Assembly (NCBI GenBank): GCA_019915135.1
Contig: JAHLMK010000011.1
Location: 868,001 to 932,000, forward strand
Direction: 5' to 3'
Source of the DNA: Strobilurus pachycystidiatus
Lineage: Eukaryota > Basidiomycota > Agaricomycetes > Agaricales > Physalacriaceae
Length of the DNA: 64,000 bases
Within the stretch, counting starts at the first letter, position 1; every line of letters starts with the position of its first letter. Of this stretch, positions 43,739 through 55,246 are shown in pieces. The notes under the pieces were generated by a model that saw only the letters and a list, made by a program, of their open reading frames with translations, ran no database searches and was not told the DNA's origin. The position numbers and the translations under genes are program-made.

Positions 43739-44991
43739 TCAGAGTAACTGTCGGGATGTCGTAGCTTTTTGAGACGATTCGTCAAATGCCATTGAAACAG
43801 AAGGAGTGTAAGCGGGCGGCGGAGCTGGTTCATTGGCTACTGCCAACGTCTGCGCGCGCTTCTCATCAAGGTAATGCTGCATCCCGCTGTTTCCTTGTGA
43901 TGATGGTCCAGGTGATGATGGTCCAGCTGCGGGGTTCATCACCATCAGCAATCCTGTGGCGCCAACTCCCGCCACATTTGTGCTACCCGTGGTAGCGGAT
44001 GGCCGGTACGCGGGATCGCCCAGCGCAAACGGATTGAAATCGTCCGAGGTAGTCATGCTACCCGTCCTGTCGTGTACAAGCGGGAATGCAGAAGAGACGC
44101 CAGTGCTGGGCGCCGATGTATTGCTTGATATCATTGACGGCGCAAGGGGTCTTGCACTACCCATTACTGTCGGCTCGATATGAGACATGAATGGTGTACT
44201 GCTCAGTGCAGGTGGAGGGAGCCATGACTCTTCTTCCCGCCGGTTTGCTGCACGGCGCCGCCAAAAGTACATGGCGAGGCCGATTGCAAGGAGGAGGACC
44301 AAGCCGCCTACGGAGGCACCAACAGCAATCGCCGTGATATTAGATGAGCTTGATTTCGAACTCGAGGAGCTGTCCGACGTAGTCGTAGTCGCGTTAGTGG
44401 CTGGGGGATTCCCATTGTCCACGGTATAGCTATTGTGCGCGTTTCAGGATTGGGAATCAAAGATACATAAGTGTAAATCTCACATGAAACCGTCGACCAC
44501 AATCCAGATGCCCGCCTCACCCGTGGCCATGGATAGTACGAGCTCGTGGGTAGTGTTGGTCAGACCAGTTTTGCTCCAGTGAACAGCGTATGATGATGAT
44601 GCCGAGCCACCGTAAGTGGTCGACGCGGTGGGATCAGTGAGATTGAGGAATTCCGGATCCGCGCCATCAAGTGTTATTGTACTGTTCACAGCGTACGGCC
44701 AAAGGGTGCTAACGTAGTATACCGCAATACCTGATTATGAATGAGATATCATGGACATCAATGACAGGGCAGAGACATACCAGTGAAGGTGAACGTCGCA
44801 GACGCACTGGGATCACTTCCCAAATGGTGGCTCCCGCCAAAGTCCAAGGTCGATGTGTACGAGTCCCACTCGTCACCTGTATAGCTAACCATACTGCTCG
44901 TATCGTCGACCGTGATATTGGTGGACTTCGCCCATGCGAAGGGCAAGCAGAAGAACACAAGAGAACAATGGAAGAGGAAACGACAATGCAT
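43739..44991 (-). CDS. type I membrane protein with secreted beta-rich ectodomain
   Basis: Exons 44991-44781, 44730-44484 and 44429-43739 encode 382 aa. A signal peptide (MHCRFLFHCSLVFFCLPFAWA) is followed by an ectodomain with ITVDDTSS, FTFTGIAVYYVSTLWPYAV, and HELVLSMATGEAGIWIVVDG, which looks like a small beta-sandwich. Next are a Ser/Thr-rich stalk, one membrane helix (ITAIAVGASVGGLVLLLAIG) stopped by WRRRAANRREEE, and a long Ser/Pro/Gly-rich cytoplasmic tail. This layout is common in basidiomycete genomes and resembles Skg6/Axl2-type single-span surface proteins. The function is unknown; a cell-wall sensor or adhesion role is inference. Another ATG upstream (45,102) would bury the signal peptide and is unlikely. 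Confidence 0.7.
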
Positions 44992-46225
44992 CTCGGAAGA
45001 AAGAAGAAGAGGAGGAAAAGGGCAGAAGTCCCTCGAGACTGGCAGCTCTCTGAGGAGAAGGGAAAGATCGAAGGGAGAAAGAGAAGGGAACACCTGTGCC
45101 ATCCGGGGGCTGGGCGTCTAATATGCTGATGGCAAGAAACGCGTCCGATGTTTGGAGAAACCGTTGACAATTGATTTGGCATGATTGCCGCACACTCCTC
45201 CCAGATGGGACAGGAATAGGAATACAAGGACAGCATTTGACAGTTGTTCCTGATGTGGAGATCGTTGTTCTTGTCGTTGTCCTTGTGTGTGTCCTAGTTT
45301 CCATCTATGGCAAAACTTGGTGTGCTTTGTTCTCCTCATGGACCAGGCCAGTGTACAAGTCACAGAGTCCAATGGTATGGAGGATGTACAACGGTATGAA
45401 TGATGGCGCGCAGGCGAGTAACATTTCAGTGCGACATTGTAGTGACGAACAAGGACTCACAATACAGCGTGCGAGAGAAGGAAGCGGGCTGATGCGGAAG
45501 GTCCAATGGAGCGTCGATTGCAACCACCGATGATCCAAGAAGTGGTCAAACCGTAAGAGCCTGTAAAAGCTCGGTTTCAGGTACCTGGTAGACGCTTGAC
45601 CCTGGCACCGGGGAGACAAATACTCTACGCCTCCTCGACTCTGCAATGCAGTACTCTATCTCCTGTCAGAACGCTGTGAGAACGCGCTTCACGGCGCGAT
45701 CGCAAAAATCCTGATGATCAAGATTGAAGGCTGTGTGTCATTGAAACGTAGTCGCTGTTGCTATTATGACCGGGAAGCCCAGTGAGAAGGTCAAGATAGG
45801 ATAGTTGGCAGACAATCAGTAGCACAAGCTAGAATTGAGCTTGTGTGAGCGGCGCGGTAAAAGTAATAGACGCCACAGTCCACCCATGAGGTCAATTCAA
45901 ATGGAGTTAGGAGTGACAGCACGGAGCTGACGGTTTTAAATGCCGGATTCGCACGCGTCCCTTAGACACGACCACCACGACGCGCCTCGAAAAGACCCAA
46001 ATTTTAAGAATGTCAGCGAGTCAAGCGTCTAGACAAGAACAAGCTCGGAGACAGGCCTCAATCACATGACGATGTTCGGTACTCAAACGACCAAACAAAG
46101 GCGCTCTAATTCCTCACGTTCATCTTCAACCTCTGCAACGGCTTTAACGACTCGCCCACGCTTACCACTCACGCACTCAACGCACTCACGCACGACGCCT
46201 CGACGCTCTCTCTACGACCACCATC
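44992..46225. other. 1.2 kb intergenic region between divergent membrane-protein genes
   Basis: No intact gene seen. It holds a purine-rich block at 44,940-45,100 on the plus strand (the 5' leader of the minus-strand gene) and a Ser/Thr-codon-like stretch near 46,100-46,200 before the next ATG. Short frames lack domains. Confidence 0.4.
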
Positions 46226-49200
46226 ATGCTTCCACTCATTCCTTCCGTCTTTCTTGCTCTTTTTTCCTTCCTATGTTCTGCTTTCGTTATTCTTCGTATT
46301 GTGATCCCAGTCCTTCCTCCTCACCCATTGAGTAGACATGTTGCTCCTGTGTGTGTTTCTTCTTTCCCGCTGCTCCCTGCTGACGACGGGTTACATTCCA
46401 GGCTGAATTCGGTCTGCCCAACTTTCGCTCGTTATCTGTAGCTGACAAGAGGTAAGACCGACTCTCTCTCTCTCTCTTGCGCATTCGCCACTGACATCCT
46501 TCCAGCCATTTATGGCTCGCTGGCTTCGATGTATTGGCTATCGCCACGAGTCTCTGGCAGATTATCCAGGAATCCATCGGAGGTCCCAACGGACTTGCCA
46601 TAGCCCATGACCCCGCTGCATCTGTTCGCCTTTGGCTTGCAATGACTGTCAGACAGACCTGCCTTTTGATGATCACCGCAATCACCCTCCTACACGTCCG
46701 CATGGGAAGTTCGGTTTCTTTCGGTACCAGGCATTGGATGCTCGCAGTGCCTACTGCTCTTCTCATCATCACTTCTACATCCATTGCTGGCAGTGTATCA
46801 GGTGCCGGTGCCACCACACTTTTTGTCGGGCTCATTGCCTACTCATCTACTATTGCTGTACTCAGCAGTCTGGCCTTCGCCTACCTCGTTAGAGCTCTCC
46901 TTATCATCAAACGTAACCTTGTTGCACTCAACGTAGAGGAGCAGGACACCTGGCAAATTGAGGAGAAGCCACGCGCGTCTTTCGCCACGGAAGACATAGC
47001 AACGCTCAGAGATGGCGCTTCCTGGATCACGTCCACGGCTGGTGGTTCTTCTCGTCGCGATTCCACCTCTGGATGGTCTTTTTCCACCCATCACACGGGC
47101 ATGACATTCAGCCAAGGCAACGGTTCTTTTTGGACCGGTCCTTCGGCCAACGAAATCCCACCCGTCCCACCTCTGCCTCCATTTCCCTCCATTCCACAAT
47201 CTCCTGCCCCGGTAGCCCATTTTCCTTTTCAAAGCGATTCTGAATTCTCCCGGCGCGAGGATCCGCTGCCTCTCCGTCCAGAACACGCACGCCCAAGGTT
47301 GGAATCCCAGACCTCCTGGCTGACTTCTACCAATGGATCGTCTTCAACGATGTCAGCGTGGTCCTTCCCTGAGTCTCACCGTGATGAAGTTTTGTTACGC
47401 TCCCTCCACAATGGAAGCACGGCCAACTCTCCGTCGGGAATGGACACGTCCAAACCTGCGATACCCGCTTTGTCCACAGCTCAAGTTCTTGGCGGTTATG
47501 GTTATACAAGGGACAGTGAAAAGGGCCCCACCGCTCTCGCTGCTACTTCGGAGACGTCTTTGGAAATTTCCGTCTTTCGGGCTCTTGCCTGGATGTCCGT
47601 TATCTGGATTCCTATGGTGTGTTTCTTCTTTTTCATCTTCTAGCCATTTGAACGAATTTTATAGTGCCTTTCTTACCCTTATCTCATAAACGCTGTGATG
47701 GGTACCACCCCATCGTTGGTTTCGTCGATCTCACTGATTCTCTCCCTCACCTTGTCCTCCCCAATCATGGCTCTGAACATCATCATCCGATCGCCGATTC
47801 CTGTTCCTGAAGGCCTGTTTGACATTCATGGCCAGCCTTCATCTAAGATATTGGGCGCTGCTTCGCGCGGCGGAGCCGCAATTGCTCCCGGGTTGTCCAG
47901 TAAATCGAAGGGCAGTCTGAGCACTAGTGTCACTGTGGTCGAAGGAAAACGTAGTGGTGATGTTTGGGTTGCTAGAGGAGATGCTGTTGAGGGCAAAGGC
48001 AAAGTGGGTCGCGCTCTCGAGATGCTTGCTCCTCGCCCTAAACTCTCTGTGCTCCCCCCGCAGGACATCGAGGAGGAGTCCGTGGCCCCGCCTTCCTTGC
48101 ATATGGACGACTCGGACGCCTCTCTCCAAATTTTGACCCAGAGTACTCCCAAAGCGGAGACATATGAAGAGTTCGGACGCATCCGTAATGACTCGATTGA
48201 GGCTAGCTCCTGTGTCTCCGCCGGTGATTCCAGCCTGGCCTTTGCCTCTCAGATCATGATCGCACAGCGCCATTATTCGACGCTGGCGCGGACTTTGCAC
48301 GTCGGTTCTACGTCTCCTCGAAAGGCTTTCAGCACCAGTGGAAAAGAGGAGGCTGGTACGGATGCTGATTACGACATCGATGCGGTGGTGACCTCTGCTA
48401 TCCGTCGCGTGTCAGGAAGTCATCTCAGAGTACGCTCTGTCTCTTCGATTCTCCCGCAGACTCCAACAGCGGAACACGTTGGATGCAGTGGGCATGCCCC
48501 CAGTCCACCGCCTTCTTTTCCTCTTCCTCCCACTCCTCCTAGTGTTAGGATTGCCCGCTTGGTCAAACATCGCAAATCTTACTCGTCTGGTTATACTTTT
48601 GGGGCGGTGGACAAAAACGATATGAACGAAATCGATGCTCTGACCGCTGGTGTTCTTCCTATCCCTGTCCCAGGTCTTAGGGTTGGAAGCGATGTGAAAA
48701 TCACCGAGAGCAAATTGAGCAGGAGAGGAACGGGCACGAGGAAGGCGAAACATAATTTCGCCCTGAAAGAAATGGGTCATGGAAGTGGCGATGACTCCTC
48801 GTCTTCCGAGTCCTATACCGCTACGTCTGCGAGGACTGCGACCGCCACTGCCAAGGTCAGAAAGGTCCATAGGAGGGTGCGCTCGAGTCTACCAAGGTTG
48901 GTTTCAATGATAGTTGTTTATACTTCAAAGCTTACTTGTTTCTCCTATCAGCTTGGCAGTCAGCAAGGACGGCGTTCAGTCCTTGCCTCACGACATCAGC
49001 CGTACCCTCGAGACTATCGTTGCGCCTCCTGGCAAACGAAATACCATCTTCCGTGCTGATTCGGTTCCGAACTACCTTCCTACTGCGATCGGCAGTCTTC
49101 AAACTGTTCCGGAGGACTTGCAAGATGCGAGGCTCGGGGATACCCTCAGTACTCGTACCCTAGGATTGCGCCCAGAGGTTCCCCATGACGTCGTCAAGTC

Positions 49201-49840
49201 GCGTACTAGGTCACTTGTCGCCATGGATCGACCTCTCCCATCAGCCCCGCCCACCGCAACATTATGGGAAGATTTCGAGAGGATAGACTTCATGAAGGAT
49301 ATTGAGAATGGCGATGGACCGGCGGCAGAGAGTACTCCCCAGAACACCCGTGCTGCTGTGTATGGTGACCGGGAGAGAGGGGGCAAAGCATCGCGCTTGC
49401 CGACTGTTATTGCTCCTCGTTACACGGACAAGCGGCGCCCGACTGTCGTCTATATCAAGTCTCACGACGACACTCCAGTCCATGGCGGGGAACCTTCATC
49501 TGCCGTAGCGAAGATGCAATCCTTTGTCCAGGCCGTACGGCCCTTCATGCCAATGAAGAGGATTGAGTCTCCTTTCCCATCTCCTAGAAAAGAGACCGGT
49601 CTCCGCCCGTTAGCATTGTTGCAGAATCGGGATTTGAACGCGCGTATTCCGCCCGTTGCCGCGAGGAAAAAAGGCGCGCCACCAAACTGGACCGCCACTC
49701 AGGGTAGCACGCCCGATGTCAGGACCCGAGCTCGGCCTGCGATGTTAAATCAAGAAAACCTCCCGGCCATTCATGTCCGAGCGCTTTCACATTCGATTCA
49801 GCAGCCCCTTGTCTACAGTTTTCGAAGAAATCCAGCCTGA
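46226..49840 (+). CDS. large multi-span membrane protein with long disordered tail, 1,131 aa
   Basis: Exons 46226-46339, 46402-46451, 46506-47616, 47665-48896 and 48952-49840 join in one frame. Hydrophobic helices: LIPSVFLALFSFLCSAFVIL at the start, FDVLAIATSLWQII, LLMITAITLLHVRM, HWMLAVPTALLIITS and FVGLIAYSSTIAVLSSLAFA. A ~200-residue Ser/Pro-rich loop follows, then VFRALAWMSVIWIPM and ISLILSLTLSSPIMALNIII. The last ~600 residues are a disordered Ser/Pro/Thr-rich tail with short basic patches and no repeats. The topology, about seven spans with a long cytosolic tail, is reminiscent of receptor-like or MARVEL-type fungal proteins, but no signature is recognisable. Intron 2 contains a (CT)n tract. 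Confidence 0.65.
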
Positions 49841-50306
49841 CGGACTATCGCAATGAAATCCCAAATCTCCAGTTTTGGCCGGAACACATCTTTGCCAGTG
49901 GACATCTTTTGATCTTCTTGTTGTCGCATCCTTTTCATGTTTTTGGAAATTGCCTTGAACTCTGCAGTTTTGTAGATGCTGTACCTAGTCTCTCCGTTAC
50001 TCTCACATATCTTGCTTTCGTGCAGCGGTCTCTGCCGGGCATGCTCTTGATACATACGTGACACGTCGTCTACACATAGACACATCATTCATGATCTGGA
50101 CGTAGAACTGCCTGCCTTGATTTAACAGTCCTTGCAGCTGAAGATAGATACAGTAGTACCTCAAGTTCGAGCCTCCTTACTTTTGAAAAAGTCAAGACTC
50201 AAGAGGAGTGCGCATATGACACCTGATCCGTTTCGGGGCCTCATGTTGCCACACGTCTTTCACCAGAACCACCACTACCATCATACGTGACCTTGAGCTC
50301 GTCTTC
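49841..50306. other. 3' flank of the membrane-protein gene
   Basis: No gene seen. Short minus-strand frames lack support. Confidence 0.35.
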
Positions 50307-50567
50307 ATGATTGTCATAACCACTGCGCAAGCACCTACATCCAACCTCCGCGGTTCCACGCCGGAGCCAGAGTCCCAACCCCCTCAGCCGTCAGCTAGTA
50401 CTAGTAGCGACAATTGGGATCAATGGATCGAGCACCGCCCAGATTCCGAGTACCCGTTCCCGCTGCCGGTTGAGCCAATCCTGGCGGAGAGCATGATCAG
50501 CGCGAGGAAAACATTGAACAAGTTCACCACAAGTCAGCGAGTACACGAAGGAGATGGACTTTTGTAA
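50307..50567 (+). CDS. small hypothetical protein, 86 aa
   Basis: A clean ATG-to-stop frame gives an 86-residue hydrophilic product. The first half is Pro/Ser/Thr-rich (STPEPESQPPQPSAS); the second has DNWDQWIEHRPDSEYPFPLP and an amphipathic MISARKTLNKFTTS. No signal peptide or known motif. It may be a short gene, a first exon, or a remnant, since it borders gene-poor DNA. Confidence 0.35.
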   Translation: MIVITTAQAPTSNLRGSTPEPESQPPQPSASTSSDNWDQWIEHRPDSEYPFPLPVEPILAESMISARKTLNKFTTSQRVHEGDGLL

Positions 50568-50756
50568 ATGTCTAGCAGATGGAAGGTACCAAACTTAGAT
50601 TAGAGTCACTTATGTGATTGTTCTTTAAAACTTAAAGACTGTCGGAAAAACTGAATCAGACTGTACTATAAGGCCATCCAGCACATTACAGAATTATGAG
50701 GGTCTTACACGTACTTTGTATGTAGCTTAGAAGACGGTTATGAGTGTGTTGTAAAG

Positions 50757-50776
50757 ACTTGTAAGGCCTTACGAGT
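50757..50776. repeat. palindrome with GTAAGGCCTTAC core
   Basis: A 20-bp near-perfect palindrome with one mismatched pair. The 12-bp core at 50761-50772 is perfect. A related copy (GTAAGGCCTTAT) occurs at 51603-51614 inside a larger imperfect hairpin (about 51,591-51,646). Confidence 0.5.
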
Positions 50777-51534
50777 GTTACAACTTCAAGTCAGCTGGCC
50801 TGGCACGGCGGTGCACTCGACGTCTTTGATCGTATGCCTTCTTCAACCGCCACCGCGTCTCGTCTCACGGGCCGACTGACAACAACATTCACAACATATC
50901 AAGGACATATTTAATTATAATCGTGCTGAAAATACAACCTGGGCACAGTGCCAGAGCTACTGCCACGCGTGGGATCGATGACGCAATGCTCCAACTGGGT
51001 AATATAAGGCGGGCCCACCTTGCTTAGCTCTCTGCAACTCCAACCACCACCATCGATGATTGGCACGCGCATCTGCCGCGACATGCATCCCATGTCGGCT
51101 CTGGGATTTTGACTACGTTGACTGGACAATGCAGGATCTTGGGCGCGTGTGCCGTCCCGTCCCGTCTCGTCTACTTATGAGTTACTGATCCTGTTCACAG
51201 ATCGATGGCATCGCCATCTGCTTCTCTCTTCCGCGTACGTGGTACAGTACCCCCTCTAATTTCCGGTAATTGCTGACACTGCCTAGTGCATTTCATTCTC
51301 TGGTTGCGGTTGCTGTTGCTCAGGATCTTGGCCTGCCCTGTCTTTACATACACCACATTCACCACTGATACGGCCGTCGACGGCGCCGCCACTACGATCA
51401 GAGGCGTCGTGCAGGCCCGCTTCATTTCTTCACATGTCTTCACGGTCGGGAACCCATACAACACATAGAATCTTGTCACGTACACAGTTCAATGATATGT
51501 TTTGTTGCACCTCCGTGGCCCCATTCTGTTGCCC

Positions 51535-51558
51535 AATGGGCCGCGCAAGCGGCCCATT
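51535..51558. repeat. perfect 10-bp stem hairpin
   Basis: AATGGGCCGC (51535-51544) and GCGGCCCATT (51549-51558) are exact inverted copies with a GCAA loop. It lies in gene-poor DNA, just left of the second palindromic block. It could be a transposon end, a structured RNA element or chance. Confidence 0.5.
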
Positions 51559-52518
51559 TTCTATTTTTTTGGGCTCGCCCGCTGGGCCCCTTGTACGGGC
51601 TTGTAAGGCCTTATAAAAGCTGTGTACCTTATAAGACCCGTAAGTGATTACATGTAGTACTCATCAGTGCTCGTAACGTCGCATAACGATGATTTGATTA
51701 TTATAGGGCAGGTGAGTGTCTTACAGACTTGCAAGACCACGTATCTACGTACGCGTTCTCACAACAAGGATCCGATTTTTCCGACAAGAGATTCCACTGT
51801 GGTGAGTAGTGACTCGAAACCGCCGCGCTAGAATACATAGATATCCCACTGACATGATCTGATACATCTTGGTGTACCAAATTGAAGGACGTCTCGAAGC
51901 ATGTAATAAACAATGCCGTAGCCACAATTATCTCTCCCAGTCTCTGATTTGAATTATGATCGAGCACTGGCTGCAGGAATCGACGCCTCTCGACTGGACC
52001 GTCTCACCGTAGTAGCCGAGCGCCACTGTCAAACAACGGACGCATATGTTAGTTTCATCTCGATTCTCGGATGACGACTCATCGGACTTCGACGACTCCG
52101 GCGCAGACCTACGCTATACATCCTCGAGCTTCATCAACATCGAACGCTAATGTCGCTCTCGCGGCGGAGGGGTCGGATGAGCTTTTGGCTCGTCTACAAG
52201 AGCGCAGGATTGGCCGTTAGCGTTAGGAGCTGGTGTATGTACTATGCATGAATCCTTCTCACGAATGGGTCCGTTGAATGTTGTTCTTCTTTCTTGTCGG
52301 CTCTGTGTCTAATTTGGTGCTTTCACCTGTCCAAAAACCAGGATGAGTTTCACCCAAAGAAAAGAATTTGTTTGTGATTCGGACTCATTGAGATTTGACG
52401 GATTCCCCGGCTCCCTACGCCACGTAGTCTGGGGAGAGAGGTATTGGTGAAATAGGGTTTCCGAGAATATATATTATTATAGAGCACCTGGAAAAACGAC
52501 AAACTAATCAACTACGAA

Positions 52519-54645
52519 TCATTCCTTCTTATGCTGAGACTCGACTTCAGCAAGCTCGACATTGTCATCCTCCTCTATGGTTTCACCCTCTTGTGGTAAT
52601 ATCAGATTTAGTACGGACGCAACGAGACCAGCAGCGAGGACTAAAAGAGGACGTTAGCGATATATTCATCTCAAGACCCTCTCAGTTCAAGACTCACAAG
52701 GCGTCGATAACACGATCGTGATAGAGTCGAAGAACCCCTGGAGACCGGAGCTTGGGTTATTGACCCCATCGAAGAGGTGTGTGAAGATCGTCGGGACAAG
52801 GAGGTCACCCAGGCCGAACGAAAATGCAGCAGCGACGATGAAGCGGTCGCGGCGAGTGAATTTGACGTAAGAGAGGACGCGGATACCGGAAACGGCGACA
52901 GTGGAGAAGAGGAAGGTTGTAACGCCACCGAGGACTGGATTGGGAATGGCGAGAAAGACTCCAGATATCTTGCCCAGAATGCCAAATAGGATGAGGAAAA
53001 CGCAGCACCAGCGCCCAGCGGCGCGATTGGCACAGCGTGTTATAGCAATGACTCCGTTGTTCTGGGTGCAAGGGTTACATCCCTAGGCAGGAGAAGAGGA
53101 GAGACGATAGTCAACGCACCTGAGCAAATATAGACAGGGGTGCGACGGTGAAGAGGGCTGATATCAATCCGCCAATGCCATCACTCAGAACGCCACCTTG
53201 GATACGCGTGTCAAACTCGAGTCCTTCGACTTCAACCCTCGAGACTTCAGCAGAAGCAGTGATATCGCCAATAGCCTCCATTGCCAGAGAGACTATAGCA
53301 CAAATGAGCAATACATACCTCACCACCAAGAGAAACTCACTGTAGACTGCTAGCATAGGCAACACAGCTGGGCCGTAAATGCCAATCTTGAAGGTGTGAA
53401 CCCTGCAAGCAAGTTGAGACGCAAAGTGTGATAGTAGGGTGTAAAGGGCCAACCATAAGAATGTGATAGCAGGAGCAGTGGTAATGCTGCTACCATCGAT
53501 GTAGCCAGCGCCTCCGGCAACTATGCAGCCAACAGCCAAGCCGACGATGATACTGATGTTCTTCAGGAAGGGAGATCCAAATAATTCCGTCAAGATAATG
53601 GAGATGAATGACAGGAAGCCCAAGCCGATGAATTCGGGAGAGCCCCATCTGCGAAAGGGTCAGGAGGCGTGCCATGATGGACGATAGGATAAGATTAGCA
53701 TACGGGAGAGGCCGAGGAGCGGTAATGTTGGGGCACAGTGCAAAAAACCCTGTTGTGCCTGCTGTTGAGCAAGCATTCGATCCTCCACCCCAGTTAGGGA
53801 TTCCGGAGGCACCGACGAGCGAAGCGCCAATGAGGAGAATGACGGTGCCCGTGACGATGGGAGGGAAGACACGCTGGAGTTTGCGCGGTGGCACGAAGGA
53901 CATGAGAATTTCGAGGAGTGAGCAGACCAAAGAAGTTCCAAGGAGCTTTCCGTATGCGTCGGGACAGGCGAGACGTGTAACGGTGCCATCATCAGCAGTC
54001 GTGGACGAACAAGTGCCATCCGCATACATGGCATCGAATATGGAATTAGCCGTGCTGAGTGTGGCGAAACTTGTACCAACAACGCTAATGAGACCGGTTC
54101 CCAGGTAATAGCCACCACCCAGTCGGAGACGCGACATTTGGACCAAACTGAGAAGACCTGGAGATGGCTTGAGGATGTTGAATATTTTGTGCTATGCACA
54201 CGATCACATACCGCATCCAATCAAGGAGGAAGAGATCATGTACGCTGAAGTCGAAGCATCCAAGCTCAGTGCGGAAGCAAAGATGATTGGAGGAGTGATG
54301 AGGCCAGCCAACATGGCAAGTGCATGCTGGAAACCGCTGGAGATAGCCAAGACCAATGGTAGGTCCTGGTCCAGCGCGTAGAAGGGCGGCATGCGCTTCT
54401 GCTTTCCGCCGGGCAGTGTAGGCATGCAAAGCCTGAGAAATTCAATTGCACAGAGTCAATCGAGCCGCACCATCGCACAAAGAAGGAAATTTTTACCAAG
54501 CATAGTCATAGTCGCCGAGCCAGCCATCGCGCGACGTGACCTTTCTCTTGAAATTAGAGACGGACGTCTTGATTCCGCCGAGTCTTGGTGTCGGGTTGGG
54601 AGCAGGAATGGGCTTGGGCTGCTCGCTGGTCGTGTCTGAGGACAT
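52519..54645 (-). CDS. nucleobase-ascorbate transporter, xanthine/uric acid permease (UapA/UapC type)
   Basis: A minus-strand gene with about seven short introns and roughly 600 residues, from MSSDTTSEQPKPIPAPN (ATG at 54645) to a charged tail ending VESQHKKE. It has the NAT-family order: LPLVLAISSGFQHALAMLAG (TM1 with the conserved QH), LGGGYYLGTGLISVVGTSFA, FPPIVTGTVILLIGASLVG, SLAMEAIGDITASAEVSRVE (TM8), and the NAT signature QNNGVIAITR (TM10). These residues form the substrate site in Aspergillus UapA. The protein should import xanthine and uric acid with protons at the plasma membrane for nitrogen supply. The Gln of the signature favours xanthine/urate over ascorbate-type relatives. Frames join cleanly; no defect seen. 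Confidence 0.88.
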
Positions 54646-55246
54646 GGTGGAGCAAATCAACACCCACAATTTGGTCGGACATGGTTTAAAAACGCCTGAG
54701 TAACATATGGTTCCGTCAGAGATAAGAGCCTGGATCAATCAATCAAGAAGCGTACTGCTTCCGACGCGGCACGCCTTTGACTGAATCAAGAGTGTGGCTG
54801 TCAAGAGCGGACTCGGAGCGTACTGGCCCTCCAAACGCCGACAGAACGCCAACTGGTGGCGCTGATAACGACCGCGATATGAGCAGACTGAGATAGTGGC
54901 CAAACAGCATTTCATGTCTGCGCCAGTGTCCTGACCACGACCCCTCGGTGAATGACTGACATGTCTCGCAGTCAGTGTAAGCCGTCTTTGAGCTCTTCGA
55001 CGGCGAAGCTTGCGCGGCGCCATAGCCTTGGCCTGAGACCCGATCAAGGGTCAGTAATACATAGGCGCGACTGTCTACCCATGCAAATCGTCCACAGATA
55101 AGAACAAGTCTCGGTCTCTCGCTGGTCAAGACTGTGACTGTCAGTGTCAGAAAACAATGCTAATGCTCCAGATAAGTATGTAGACGATTACAGGTGGGTA
55201 GTAAATGACAACAAATGCGATAAGTACTATGCAGAACAACGGACAT
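54646..55246. other. intergenic region between NAT permease and RRN3
   Basis: It contains the permease promoter and the RRN3 3' end. A 128-codon minus-strand frame (54,743-55,129) has no recognisable domain and is probably chance. Confidence 0.4.

Larger units (their letters stand above)
50568..52518. other. gene-poor 1.95 kb with palindromes
   Basis: No domain-bearing frame. The region holds repeated GTAAGGCCTTA cores and a GC-rich hairpin (listed separately). A short frame at about 52,070-52,220 (MTTHRTSTTPAQTY to LLARLQERRIGR, 49 codons) has protein-like ends but no homology I know. Confidence 0.4.

Noticed and set aside
46460..46480. (CT)n tract as a repeat of interest
   Set aside because: It is an ordinary pyrimidine tract inside an intron of the membrane-protein gene.
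54743..55129. 128-codon minus-strand frame between the NAT permease and RRN3
   Set aside because: No recognisable domain, mixed composition, and it lies where promoter and 3' UTR sequence are expected.
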